In this document: positions 1 to 7,166 of the stretch, piece by piece | How the letters are laid out: each line of letters begins with the position of its first letter | How positions within the stretch are numbered: position 1 is the stretch's first letter | Source of the DNA: UBA11524 sp051886675 | GTDB taxonomy: Bacteria > Bacillota > Clostridia > Christensenellales > Aristaeellaceae | DNA length: 64,000 bases | Direction of reading: 5' to 3' | Assembly (NCBI GenBank): GCA_051886675.1 | Contig: JBJEYH010000350.1 | Location: 1 to 64,000, forward strand | The notes under the pieces: model-generated | Seen by the model: only the letters and a program-made list of their open reading frames with translations | Database searches by the model: none | Told to the model about the DNA's origin: nothing | Program-made: the position numbers and the translations under genes

Positions 1-229
1 CCGCGTCCATGCGTCCGTGCTGGACAGGGTGCTGGACTTCTGCCCGCCGGAGCGCGTCATGCCGGACGGCGCGGAGCACTATCTGGTGGACTATCCGTTC
101 ATCGAACGGGATTACTACTACGACATGCTCCTGAGCCTCGGGGACAAATGCGAGTGCCTTGCGCCGGAACACGTCCGCGACGAGCTCCGGCGCAGGATCC
201 AGCGAATGGCTCGCATCTATGAAGAGTGA
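1..229 (+). CDS. WYL-domain transcriptional regulator, C-terminal end (5' truncated by window)
   Basis: The frame is open from base 2 to the TGA at 227-229, giving about 75 residues of a protein that starts outside the window. The end (GDKCECLAPEHVRDELRRR, then an arginine-rich helix) is the usual C-terminal extension of WYL-domain HTH regulators, where a beta strand is followed by a helix starting at a PEHVR-like turn. Such proteins are DNA-binding regulators that sense nucleotides or oligonucleotides through the WYL fold; those parts are not visible here. The next gene starts 7 bases after the stop, so the two probably form an operon. A decayed homologue of the same region lies at 53150-53587. 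Confidence 0.7.
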   Translation, partial: RVHASVLDRVLDFCPPERVMPDGAEHYLVDYPFIERDYYYDMLLSLGDKCECLAPEHVRDELRRRIQRMARIYEE

Positions 230-235
230 GGTGCT

Positions 236-1168
236 ATGATGAATACAAACGCTGCGCCCGCCTCGGCAAGAAATGCTGTCGTCTATTACCATCTTCCCGG
301 CCTGTTCGAGTTCACCGACCTGTATCGCGCATTCCTGCCGCTGTACCGTGCGCACAGGGACTGGTTCTACGATTGGTGTGCAATCGGCTCCATCTACGGC
401 GCGCCGGCGGACTGCATCTGGGGCGGCGGGCGCGTCGGTGCGGAGGATTGCGACCCGCAGGCGGCGCTGGCGCTGACGCGGGCATACGGCATCTCCGCGC
501 GGCTGACGTTCAGCAATTCGCTTCTGCGCGAGGAACACCTCGCGGACAGGCGGTGCAATACTCTCTGCCAAATGCTCGAAGCCAGCGGGGAGCCGCAGAA
601 CGGCGTGATCGTCCATTCAGAGCTGCTGACGGACTATATCCGGTGCACGTATCCGGGGCTGTATCTCGTGTCCTCCACCACGAAGGTGCTGACGGACTTC
701 GGGCAGCTCACGCGCGAGCTGGAGCGGGAGGCGTTCCGGTATGTCGTGCCGGATTTCCGCCTGAACAAGGCGTTTGACAGGCTGAGCACACTGCCCGATC
801 CGCTCAAGGCAAAGGTGGAATTCCTCTGCAACGAATGCTGCTGGTTCGGCTGCCGGGACAGGAAGCAGTGCTATGAGGCCGTCAGCCGGAAGATCCTGGG
901 CGAGGAGGGCCCGGAGCACCGCTGCGCCGCGCCGGACGCCGGCGAGGGCTACCGCTTCTCAAGGGCCATGGAAAACCCCGGCTTCATCGGCATCCATGAC
1001 ATTGTGGACACCTACCTGCCCATGGGCTTTACCCAGTTCAAGATCGAGGGCCGCGGGCTGGGCAGCGCGCTGATTCTGGAATTCCTGCTCTACTACATGA
1101 CCAGGCCGGAGCATCAGCTGAAGGTGCGGGAGGAAATCTATCTCAGCAACGCGCTGGATCTGTTCTGA
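236..1168 (+). CDS. U32-peptidase-like protein (tentative)
   Basis: 310 residues, ATG at 236 behind GTGAGGTG. The protein has no signal peptide or membrane segment. A FKIEGR motif near residue 270 resembles the (L/F)KIEGR signature of U32 peptidases and UbiU/V-like proteins, and a Cys-rich stretch (CNECCWFGC followed by CYE, then HRC) lies about 70 residues earlier, reminiscent of the cysteines that bind an iron-sulfur cluster in that superfamily. The N-terminal half looks like alternating alpha/beta repeats, as in a TIM barrel. It is probably co-transcribed with the upstream WYL regulator. The U32 assignment rests on these motifs only; another TIM-barrel family with a metal site is possible. 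Confidence 0.4.
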   Translation: MMNTNAAPASARNAVVYYHLPGLFEFTDLYRAFLPLYRAHRDWFYDWCAIGSIYGAPADCIWGGGRVGAEDCDPQAALALTRAYGISARLTFSNSLLREEHLADRRCNTLCQMLEASGEPQNGVIVHSELLTDYIRCTYPGLYLVSSTTKVLTDFGQLTRELEREAFRYVVPDFRLNKAFDRLSTLPDPLKAKVEFLCNECCWFGCRDRKQCYEAVSRKILGEEGPEHRCAAPDAGEGYRFSRAMENPGFIGIHDIVDTYLPMGFTQFKIEGRGLGSALILEFLLYYMTRPEHQLKVREEIYLSNALDLF

Positions 1169-1214
1169 GCGCAGAGGGCATGCAAGAAACGCTATTTCTT
1201 GGAGGACTGCAGTT

Positions 1215-1547
1215 GTGGAAAATGTAATATGGTTGATGATTATGGCGGCTTGCAGCGCTGTATTTACAGGCATTGGTGTATATGCATGGAACAGGAAAAA
1301 GCCTATGTGGTTTTGGTCGGGCTCGACAGTAGAAGAAAAAGAAATTGCTAACATTCCTGCCTATAACCGTGCCAACGGGCAGATGTGGATTGCATTTTCA
1401 CTGCCATTATGGCTGTCTGCATTCCTTGGATTATGGAATGGGACAATCGCTGTCATTCTGGCTATTGCAGATTGCATGATCGGTCTTCCGGCGCTTATGG
1501 TTGTATATCATCGAATTTACAGGAAATATAAAGCAGAGGAAAGCTGA
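1215..1547 (+). CDS. small integral membrane protein
   Basis: 110 residues starting at GTG 1215, chosen because GGAGG lies at 1201-1205. Three hydrophobic segments are visible: residues about 3-22, 58-75 and 78-98. Between the first and second is the motif IPAYNRANGQMW, which I associate with small DUF3784-like membrane proteins of Firmicutes whose role is unknown. The short inverted repeat CAAGAAA/TTTCTTG at 1183-1200 directly precedes the ribosome binding site. The base composition is lower in GC than the flanking genes, which hints at separate origin. No function is proposed. Confidence 0.6.
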   Translation: MENVIWLMIMAACSAVFTGIGVYAWNRKKPMWFWSGSTVEEKEIANIPAYNRANGQMWIAFSLPLWLSAFLGLWNGTIAVILAIADCMIGLPALMVVYHRIYRKYKAEES

Positions 1548-1572
1548 AAACAGAATTCGTCGGAGGTTACGT

Positions 1573-1986
1573 ATGGAAATACGAATCAACACACTCACGC
1601 CCGAACTATTCCTTGACCTGTACAGGTCGGTTGGTTGGGAACCGCCGTGCATCGAGCAGGTCAAAGCCGCGCTTCAGAACACGCTGGCCACGTTCACCTG
1701 TTACGACGGGGACTGCCCCGTGGGCATGGCAAGGGTGATCGGCGATGGCGGAATGTCCTTCTACATCAAGGATTTTGCGGTCATTCCGTCCAGTCAGGGG
1801 AAGGGCGTGGGGAAATGCCTTTTGACGGCGCTGGAGCGGTATGTGAAGGAATGCAAGCCTTTGGAGTGGGCGGTCAGTCTTGAATTGATCAGTTCAAAAG
1901 AGGCGGTTGATTTCTACGAGAGATTTGGCTTCGAAAAGCGCCCCTGTGATTGGGACGGCCCGGGCATGTTCAAAATGATCAGGTGA
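1573..1986 (+). CDS. GNAT family N-acetyltransferase
   Basis: 137 residues from ATG 1573, with CGGAGG eight bases upstream; an earlier in-frame start at 1501 would overlap the preceding gene and has no ribosome binding site. The acetyl-CoA pyrophosphate loop is seen as VIPSSQGKGVGKCLL (about residues 70-84, the R/Q-x-x-G-x-G/A type), preceded by the beta-4 strand IKDFAV, and followed by the typical EAVDFYERFGFEKR end. The acetyl acceptor is unknown. A second, broken copy with the same sequence character is on the minus strand at 6115-6367, so the gene has been duplicated. Confidence 0.85.
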   Translation: MEIRINTLTPELFLDLYRSVGWEPPCIEQVKAALQNTLATFTCYDGDCPVGMARVIGDGGMSFYIKDFAVIPSSQGKGVGKCLLTALERYVKECKPLEWAVSLELISSKEAVDFYERFGFEKRPCDWDGPGMFKMIR

Positions 1987-2024
1987 TTTCCAGTCCAATC
2001 AGGCTTTTCAGGAGGGACAATTTG

Positions 2025-2226
2025 ATGAATCGCAGGAAAGAAGCGTGTCATTGCCGAAACGTCACATACGGCATGATCGAGGACACCGTCCGCGGCGGCG
2101 CGGCCCCCTGCAGGCGGTCATGGACGTGACCGGCGCGGGCCGGGGCTGCGGGAAATGCAGGGGTTTTCTCGAATGCCTGATCAGAGACATTCGGGAAGAG
2201 ATGGAGAAAGGGACAAATCAAGCCGC
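2025..2226 (+). pseudogene. BFD-type [2Fe-2S] ferredoxin-like protein, frameshifted
   Basis: An ATG at 2025 follows AGGAGGG (2010-2016). The first frame reads CHCRNVTYGMIEDTVRGG and then loses register. The second frame continues with MDVTGAGRGCGKCRG and FLECLIRDIREEMEKG. Together they reproduce the whole bacterioferritin-associated ferredoxin/NirB-BFD fold with its CxC...CxxC cluster ligands. The break lies between about 2095 and 2115, next to a run of five C (GGCCCCCTG), and one missing base explains it. Unless this is a sequencing error, the protein is dead. The family binds a [2Fe-2S] cluster and works in iron release or electron transfer. The end abuts the repeat at 2227. Confidence 0.7.
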
Positions 2227-2251
2227 GCGACAAATCGACATTTGCAGAGGT
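2227..2251 (+). repeat. 25-bp leader repeat, copy 1 (hairpin plus ribosome binding site)
   Basis: GCGACAAATCG-AC-ATTTG-C-AGAGGT. A second copy at 3648-3672 matches at 22 of 25 positions. CAAAT and ATTTG form a 5-bp stem just before the AGAGGT that serves as ribosome binding site for the next gene. The element begins where the ferredoxin-like reading frame stops making sense. Confidence 0.55.
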
Positions 2252-2262
2252 ATGAAATTGTT

Positions 2263-2817
2263 ATGATCGAAACAGAACGCTTGCTTCTGCGCCCCTTTTT
2301 GGAAAGGGACGCGGCTGATGTATTGGAGTATTTGAGAGAACCAGCAGTAAATTGCTTTGCCAGTATGAAGCTGAATTCCCTTGAGGACGCAAAAGAAGAA
2401 ATGAAGAAGCGCACTGGTGAAACTGAATACTATTTTGCCATTGTTTTGAAAGAAACAGGCAAGGTAATCGGTGAGATAGACGCCTATCCAGAACGGGGAG
2501 AGCCTCACGATACAAGTTCGCCATTTGACACATTCAGCCCATGCTGGATGCTTAATGAAGATTATCAGGGAAAAGGCTACGCGTATGAAGCAGCTCATGC
2601 TTTCTTTGACTATCTCTTTCTCAAGAAAGGCGCAAGACGTATCTACGCATATACCGAGGATGATAATTTATCAAGCCAGCACCTTTGCGAAAAACTTGGT
2701 ATGCGCCGGGAAGGACTATTTATGGAGTTTGTCTCCTTTGTCAATAACCCGGATGGTTCCCCACGCTATGAAAACACTGTGCAGTATGCCATTCTGAAAA
2801 AAGAATGGCTTCGATGA
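2263..2817 (+). CDS. GNAT family N-acetyltransferase, RimJ/RimL type
   Basis: 184 residues from ATG 2263. The start ETERLLLRPFLERDA, the central FSPCWMLNEDYQGKGYAYEA (acetyl-CoA binding GKGYA loop), and the HLCEKLGMRREG end are the three hallmarks of the RimL-like acetyltransferase group, which acetylates protein N-termini or small amines. AGAGGT at 2246-2251 is the ribosome binding site. The gene is clearly lower in GC than most of the window, suggesting horizontal gain. It is followed by a hairpin terminator at 2845-2870. Confidence 0.85.
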   Translation: MIETERLLLRPFLERDAADVLEYLREPAVNCFASMKLNSLEDAKEEMKKRTGETEYYFAIVLKETGKVIGEIDAYPERGEPHDTSSPFDTFSPCWMLNEDYQGKGYAYEAAHAFFDYLFLKKGARRIYAYTEDDNLSSQHLCEKLGMRREGLFMEFVSFVNNPDGSPRYENTVQYAILKKEWLR

Positions 2818-2844
2818 CTTCCAGCTCATTGAGCTCAATGCGTG

Positions 2845-2870
2845 CGTCGTTCCTTTGGGACGGCGCTTTT
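2845..2870 (+). terminator. Rho-independent terminator-like hairpin
   Basis: CGTCGTTCC pairs with GGGACGGCG (including G-U pairs) across a 4-base loop and is followed by CTTTT. It lies 28 bases after the stop of the acetyltransferase gene. Confidence 0.55.
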
Positions 2871-2895
2871 CATATTCCCCGAATGAAGGTGTTAC

Positions 2896-3591
2896 ATGAA
2901 CGACTGGTTTGAGTGGAACGGTGTACGCTGCACGCAGTAGGGTGTTCATGTGCTGGAACAGCCGCCGATCACGGTTCCTTCCGAAAGGGTTACCTTCACC
3001 GATGTGCCCGGCAGAAGCGGCTCCCTGACGCAGCTGGAAGGCGACGATGTTTATGATGATATGGTGCTCACAGCAACCTGCCTGATTGCCGATCCTGCCC
3101 GAATCCCGGAGATCGCCGCATGGCTTCGCGGCAGTGGCACAGTCACCTTCGCCAACCGGCAAGGTGGCTTTTATCATGCCCGTGTGGTCAACCAGATTCC
3201 CTTTGAGAAGATCCTGCGGGGAAATCCACATCGCTCATTTGCCATCAACTTCCGATGCAAGCCATTCTGGTACCTGTCCGATGTGGAGCCAATCACGCTG
3301 ACGACCTCCGGTACCTTTATCACCAATCCCGGCAGCGTGGCTTCCGAGCCGATTATTACTGTGTATGGCTCTGGTGAAATCACGCTCATGGTGGGCATGA
3401 CCATCACGGAACTGGAGATCACAGACAAGATCACGCTGGACACGCCGCTCATGGAGGCTTATGCCGGTGCAGCATCCATGAATAGCTGCATGAGCGGCGA
3501 TTTCCCAGTCCTGCTGCCGGGTAAGCATGCAGTCAGCTGGTCAGGCAATGTGTCAAAGGTTGAGATTCAGCCAAACTGGCGGAACCTGTAA
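2896..3591 (+). pseudogene. phage distal tail (Dit/sipho-tail) protein with in-frame amber codon
   Basis: The reading frame begins at ATG 2896 (GAAGG upstream) with MNDWFEWNGVRCTQ, meets TAG at 2938-2940, and resumes in the same frame with GVHVLEQPPITVPSER to 3591. Relatives of this siphophage tail family, as I recall them, read through this point with a Tyr codon, so a single-base change to TAG is the simplest explanation. The body (PGRSGSLTQLEGDDVYDDM, then the two beta-sandwich halves) is otherwise intact, about 230 residues in all. A restart at GTG 2950 would give 213 residues without the conserved N-terminus. No other tail gene is nearby, so this is an orphan prophage remnant. Confidence 0.7.
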
Positions 3592-3647
3592 CGAATAAAC
3601 CCTTCCTCATTTCGGTCTTTTTTGGTATACTGATGATGAGCGGTTAG

Positions 3648-3672
3648 GCGACAAATCGGAATTTGTAGAGGT
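3648..3672 (+). repeat. 25-bp leader repeat, copy 2
   Basis: GCGACAAATCG-GA-ATTTG-T-AGAGGT, the partner of 2227-2251. It again sits right upstream of a low-GC gene and supplies its ribosome binding site. A TATACT box at 3626-3631 lies just ahead, without a good -35. Confidence 0.55.
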
Positions 3673-3679
3673 GTTGAAC

Positions 3680-4045
3680 TTGGATATTGGAAGAACAAGA
3701 TCGTATTATGAACAGATAAGCAATCGTGACTTATGCGACTGTGCATATTGTCAAAACTATGTTCGTGAGATCAAAGCAACCTATCCGGAAATTGCTGAAT
3801 ATCTGTCTTCGTTAGGAATTGATATAGAAAAACCGTTTGAAACAATGCCTCTTGAACCGGATGAAACAGGGTACATCGAGTATATATCTGCCCAATATAT
3901 CGTTTGTGGAGAATCGGATGATTTTGTCAAAACAGTCATAGGTTCTGTAAATGTGGATGTCGCTGGTACTCATCCGTCAACACAGATAAATGAAGCTCAT
4001 TTCGTTATTGAAATATACCCTGTTCGGTTGAGGTGGGTAATGTAG
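3680..4045 (+). CDS. hypothetical protein with CxCxxC motif
   Basis: 121 residues if translation starts at TTG 3680, seven bases after AGAGGT (GTG 3671 would place the start inside the ribosome binding site). The N-terminal half has LCDCAYCQNYVREI, a C-x-C-x2-C cluster that could bind a metal, followed by an acidic stretch and PDETGYIEYISAQYIVCG. There is no signal peptide or membrane segment. Similar small proteins occur in clostridial genomes, but I do not know their role. The low GC content and the leader repeat it shares with the 2263 gene suggest it arrived separately. Confidence 0.6.
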   Translation: MDIGRTRSYYEQISNRDLCDCAYCQNYVREIKATYPEIAEYLSSLGIDIEKPFETMPLEPDETGYIEYISAQYIVCGESDDFVKTVIGSVNVDVAGTHPSTQINEAHFVIEIYPVRLRWVM

Positions 4046-4097
4046 ACAAATTCCAGTTTCCGCGCTCCACTCATCATCACGGAAGGAGAAATGCACC

Positions 4098-4811
4098 ATG
4101 AGCACAGACTTTGCAGGAAAGGTCGCCGTCGTCACGGGCGGCGCGCACGGCATCGGGAAGGCGATTGCCGAAGCCTTCCAAAGCGAGGGCGCGGCGGTGG
4201 AGATCATCGACATCGCGCCGGGCGAGCACTACGTCGGGGACATCAGCAAAAAGGAGACGCTGGAATCCTTCGCCCAGACCGTTCTGGACAAACACGGGCA
4301 CATCGACTTCCTGATCAACAACGCCCTGCCGCTGATGAAGGGGCTTGACGCGTGCACCTACGAGGAATTCCAGTACGCGCTGTCCGTGGGCGTCACGGCG
4401 CCCTTCTATCTGAGCAAGCTGTTTGCCCCGCACTTCGCCCCCGGCGGCGTCATCATCAACATCTCCTCGTCCAGGGACCGCATGAGCCAGCCGCAGACCG
4501 AAAGCTACACCGCCGCCAAGGGCGGGATCGCGGCGCTGACCCATGCGCTTGCCGTCAGCCTCGCCGGGCGGGTGCGGGTCAATTCGATCTCGCCCGGCTG
4601 GATCGACACGGCGTACAGGGTATACGAAGGGCCGGATGCCACGCAGCAGCCGGCCGGTCGGGTGGGCAATCCCATGGACATCGCCCATATGGTGCTGTTC
4701 CTCTGCTCGGACAAGGCGGGCTTCATCACCGGCGAAAACATCTGCATCGACGGCGGCATGACCCGGCAGATGATCTATCACGGGGATTGGGGATGGAGGC
4801 TGGACGATTAA
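4098..4811 (+). CDS. SDR family oxidoreductase
   Basis: 237 residues from ATG 4098 with GGAAGGAG upstream. It is a classical short-chain dehydrogenase: TGGAHGIG (residues 13-20) for the nucleotide, NNA near 75, catalytic Ser 123-125, Tyr137 and Lys141 in SYTAAKGG, then ISPGWIDT and the C-terminal GENICIDGGM. It should be a soluble NAD(P)-dependent alcohol/ketone oxidoreductase; the substrate cannot be read. The segment before the first beta-alpha unit is short and residues 40-50 lack a clear Asp/Arg specificity signature. A decayed paralogue about 85 percent identical over its first 150 bases is at 9300-9695. Confidence 0.9.
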   Translation: MSTDFAGKVAVVTGGAHGIGKAIAEAFQSEGAAVEIIDIAPGEHYVGDISKKETLESFAQTVLDKHGHIDFLINNALPLMKGLDACTYEEFQYALSVGVTAPFYLSKLFAPHFAPGGVIINISSSRDRMSQPQTESYTAAKGGIAALTHALAVSLAGRVRVNSISPGWIDTAYRVYEGPDATQQPAGRVGNPMDIAHMVLFLCSDKAGFITGENICIDGGMTRQMIYHGDWGWRLDD

Positions 4812-4822
4812 CCAAAAAGCAC

Positions 4823-4860
4823 GAGCCGCACCCGGGGCATTCGTTCCCCAGGCGCGGCTC
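4823..4860 (+). terminator. hairpin after SDR gene
   Basis: GAGCCGC (4823-4829) pairs with GCGGCTC (4854-4860), with further pairing of CCGGGG/CCCC inside. The T-rich tail is weak (ATGCTGTTCTTCC), so a Rho-independent function is likely but not certain. Confidence 0.5.
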
Positions 4861-4982
4861 ATGCTGTTCTTCCGGGCGCTTACTCAATCCGCCCGATTAA
4901 CTCGTTCCCTGAAAAAAGGTTCCGACATGGAGACTGCCCGCCGCAGCCAAGCACTGTGACGGGCATTTTGCGCCTTGAATTG

Positions 4983-5395
4983 TCAAGTCAAGTGCAACCG
5001 TTGATTGAAGAAAACTTCAAAGGGAGATCTCCTGCCGAGGCATTTACGCGGGCGAAGATTGATCTTGCTGGTCAAGGCGGTGAAGAAAGCGGGATCAAAG
5101 CACTCCAGGTCGGTGGATTTGGGACAGTATTCGCGAATGAGCCCATTGGTGTTCTCGTTCGTACCTCGCATCCAGGGTGCGTGAGGCGGAGAAAAGAAAA
5201 AGGGAACGTTGTTGAGTGCAGCGGAGATTTCTTCGTATTTGGCAAACTCCTTGCCGCGATCAGGCGTGATGGAGCGTACCAGTTCAGGCGGGAGTTCGCC
5301 AGGCAGCCGAATCATGCCATCGCGGACATGCGCCGAAGTTTTCCTGGGAATTCTCAAGGACAGCAGCAGCCTTGACTTACTGCACGTCAAGGCAA
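4983..5395 (-). mobile_element. IS30 family transposase, C-terminal remnant
   Basis: Reading the minus strand, SITPDRGKEFAKYEEI, NVPFFFSPPHAPWMRGTNEN and NGLIREYCPKSTDLE are the catalytic-core end of an IS30-type DDE transposase, with the second Asp (PDRGKEF) and the Glu (GTNEN) present. Homology begins abruptly near 5395, so the N-terminal helix-turn-helix and first Asp are missing. At the other end the gene stops at 4983 beside TTGTCAAGTCAAGTGCAA, which resembles an IS terminal repeat. An inverted repeat CCTTGAC/GTCAAGG (5370-5392) lies at the truncation point. The remainder of the reading frame beyond 5395 is not transposase. Confidence 0.75.
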
Positions 5396-5415
5396 TCAAG
5401 CAGGAAGAGCCTGTT

Positions 5416-6018
5416 TTACCTTTCGTTCGTGAGGATGCTCTGCACTGCCTTGGGATTCCACCGCTCCTGGCCGCCGGGGGAACGTATGCCGTCAGGCCAG
5501 CCGGTATGGGGCGTGGCTCCCTGCAGGAACTCGGTGCAGATGCGCCTGACAATCTCCGCCAGCATCCGGATGAACGCCGGACGGCTGTCCATCTTCGTAC
5601 CGGTGATGCCTTCGTCAGCATAGACGCCCGGCGTGTTCCGGATCAGCTCACTGCAGCAGCTGACCTGCACGGACAGCGAATGCATCAGCCGCTCCGTATC
5701 CATCGAAACACGTGCATAGGCCGCAACGCGCTTTCGCTGAAGAAGGCCCGGCTTTTTCGCGTTGATCCGCGTTATGGATTTGGCCATTGTATCAAGCCTT
5801 CTTTTGACCGTATTACTCACTTGGAAAGCCTGAAAAGTCAAGCAATATCGAGGGCTTTCAGGAGATAAGGCGCTGATGGGCGGGTCGTATTGCCCGATCA
5901 GAACAGCCCGTGCCTGGACAAATTCCTCGGCGGTCAGCAGACCCTTTTCGCGGAGCTGCTCAGGCACGGACAGGCAGAGCCGGCAGCCCTGTTCCCGCTG
6001 AAACATGCTTATGTCCAT
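5416..6018 (-). pseudogene. serine recombinase remnant with its small leader domain
   Basis: The minus strand from ATG 6018 first encodes EQLREKGLLTAEEFVQAR, the SHOCT-like small domain often found before clostridial serine recombinases. From 5787 it encodes AAYARVSMDTE (nucleophilic Ser in the resolvase motif) and YADEGITGTKMDSRPAF. After that the catalytic and recombinase domains are largely deleted: the frame jumps to a late piece ending in GGQERWNPKAVQSILTNER, which is normally about 100 residues further on, and stops at 5416. The Cys-rich C-terminal half is absent. It cannot be active. It lies head to tail with the IS30 remnant. Confidence 0.75.
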
Positions 6019-6114
6019 GATTGATTCCCCCTTCCCGTCATGGGGGATCACCTCCTTCAGGGCATACAAAAAGCGCCCGGCCCGAAGGCGGACGCTCAAG
6101 CGGCAAACCGGAAG

Positions 6115-6367
6115 TCACCTGATCATCTGACTGCGCCTTTCCCCTGGCTGGATGGAACAACGGCAAAATCCTTGATGCAGAAGGACATCCCGCCATCGCC
6201 AATCAAACTTGCCATTCCCACAGGGCGATCCCCGTCGCAACAGGTCAATGTGGCCATCGTGTGAATGAGCGCGGTTCTGACCTGTTCGATGCACGGCGGT
6301 TCCCAACCCACGAATGGTGCAGTTCAAGAAACCGCTCAGGCGTGAGCGTGCTGATCCTTACTGCCAT
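6115..6367 (-). pseudogene. GNAT acetyltransferase, decayed second copy
   Basis: On the minus strand, ATG 6367 begins MAVRISTLTPERFLELH, matching the start of the 1573 gene. A frameshift falls at the next residues (SxVGWEPP), and the copy continues as GWEPPCIEQVRTAL to VVPSSQGKG. There it jumps straight to QMIR-stop followed by ACTTCC, that is, to the last codons and 3' flank of the intact gene. About 55 codons of the C-terminal half have been cut out cleanly while the terminal bases survive. Confidence 0.75.
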
Positions 6368-6412
6368 CAATGCAGCCTCCGACGATATTTCCCGAGCATC
6401 CTGCAGCAGCCA

Positions 6413-6994
6413 TCATTTTTCCAGCAGCTTCCTTGCGGACTGGGAGATGATCATGCTCAGCTGCATGGCGATATCGTTCAGGGAACCTGTCAGCTCGCCT
6501 TTGAACCAGCGCCTGTAGATGCCGATAATGCCATCCGCAAAGAAGCAGATGTGCATTTGCAGCGCAACGCTGTCCTGGATGTGCGCCGGGATGTCCGTAT
6601 CGGAGTACATGTACTTGATGCAGATATTCTTCATTTTCTCAAGGAACTGATCCGAGCCGCCTGACAGAATGAGCGTGCGGTAAAAGTCCAGATCCTCCTC
6701 CAGATAGCGGTTGATTTTCAGCAGGAAGGGAGTCGGATTCTGAAACACCTTTTCGAATTGCACGCCTGTCAGGACTTCCTTCAGGTGGGCGATGGTTTCA
6801 TTCTCGAATTCTTCCATAACGCCCCGGACATCCGGATAGTGCACATAGAACGTAGCCCTGTTCAGATCCGCGCGGTCGACGATATCCTTCACCGTGATTT
6901 TGGAAAGCTCCTTCTCCTTCAGCAGGGAAATCATGGATTCCCGGATCAGCCGTCTGGATCGGATGGAGCTTCTGTACTCCTTCTTTTCTCCCAT
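6413..6994 (-). CDS. TetR/AcrR family transcriptional regulator
   Basis: 193 residues from ATG 6994; AAAGAGGC seven bases upstream favours it over ATG 7000 and the far upstream starts. Residues 12-60 form the TetR DNA-binding domain (IRESMISLLKEKELSKITVK, then DRADLNRATFYVHYPD), followed by an all-helical ligand domain of the Clostridia type (TetR_C_7-like). It is transcribed divergently from the oleate hydratase fragment at 7167. The region between them contains two TGTCGA-type sites, one overlapping the hydratase promoter, so it probably repressed that gene in response to fatty acids. Its target is now broken. Confidence 0.85.
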   Translation of the reverse strand: MGEKKEYRSSIRSRRLIRESMISLLKEKELSKITVKDIVDRADLNRATFYVHYPDVRGVMEEFENETIAHLKEVLTGVQFEKVFQNPTPFLLKINRYLEEDLDFYRTLILSGGSDQFLEKMKNICIKYMYSDTDIPAHIQDSVALQMHICFFADGIIGIYRRWFKGELTGSLNDIAMQLSMIISQSARKLLEK

Positions 6995-7033
6995 GATCAT
7001 GCCTCTTTCAAAAGCCGCCAGTTGTTCGGCATA

Positions 7034-7049
7034 TGTCGAAAAATCGACA
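7034..7049. promoter_or_regulatory. candidate TetR operator
   Basis: TGTCGA-AAAA-TCGACA is a perfect 6-bp inverted repeat between the divergent regulator and hydratase genes. A second, imperfect copy (TGTCGATGTTTCGTCC) lies at 7070-7085. Confidence 0.5.
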
Positions 7050-7068
7050 CACGGCTGAAATGTAACGG

Positions 7069-7096
7069 TTGTCGATGTTTCGTCCATGATTATAAT
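7069..7096 (+). promoter_or_regulatory. sigma-A-like promoter of the oleate hydratase gene
   Basis: TTGTCG, 16 bases, TATAAT (7091-7096), 71 bases ahead of the start at 7167. The -35 overlaps the second TGTCGA repeat, which would let the TetR protein block polymerase. Confidence 0.5.
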
Positions 7097-7166
7097 GGAC
7101 TTGACGATGAAAGTCAACGCACGTTCATCGGAAACAGCATCACACGTTTGGAAAGGAGTCTTCATC

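Noticed and set aside
2938..2940. TAG as a recoded sense codon
   Set aside because: All other genes in the window use TAG sparingly or as stop, and no suppressor tRNA is visible; a point mutation is simpler.
1168..4098. Integron-like cassette array: small unrelated genes in one direction, with GTTAGGC at 3643
   Set aside because: A GTTRRRY-like core is present once, but no paired RYYYAAC core, no repeated attC-sized palindromes and no integron integrase were seen.
4956..5868. Plus-strand open frames over the IS30 and recombinase region
   Set aside because: They are shadows of the minus-strand transposase and recombinase remnants.
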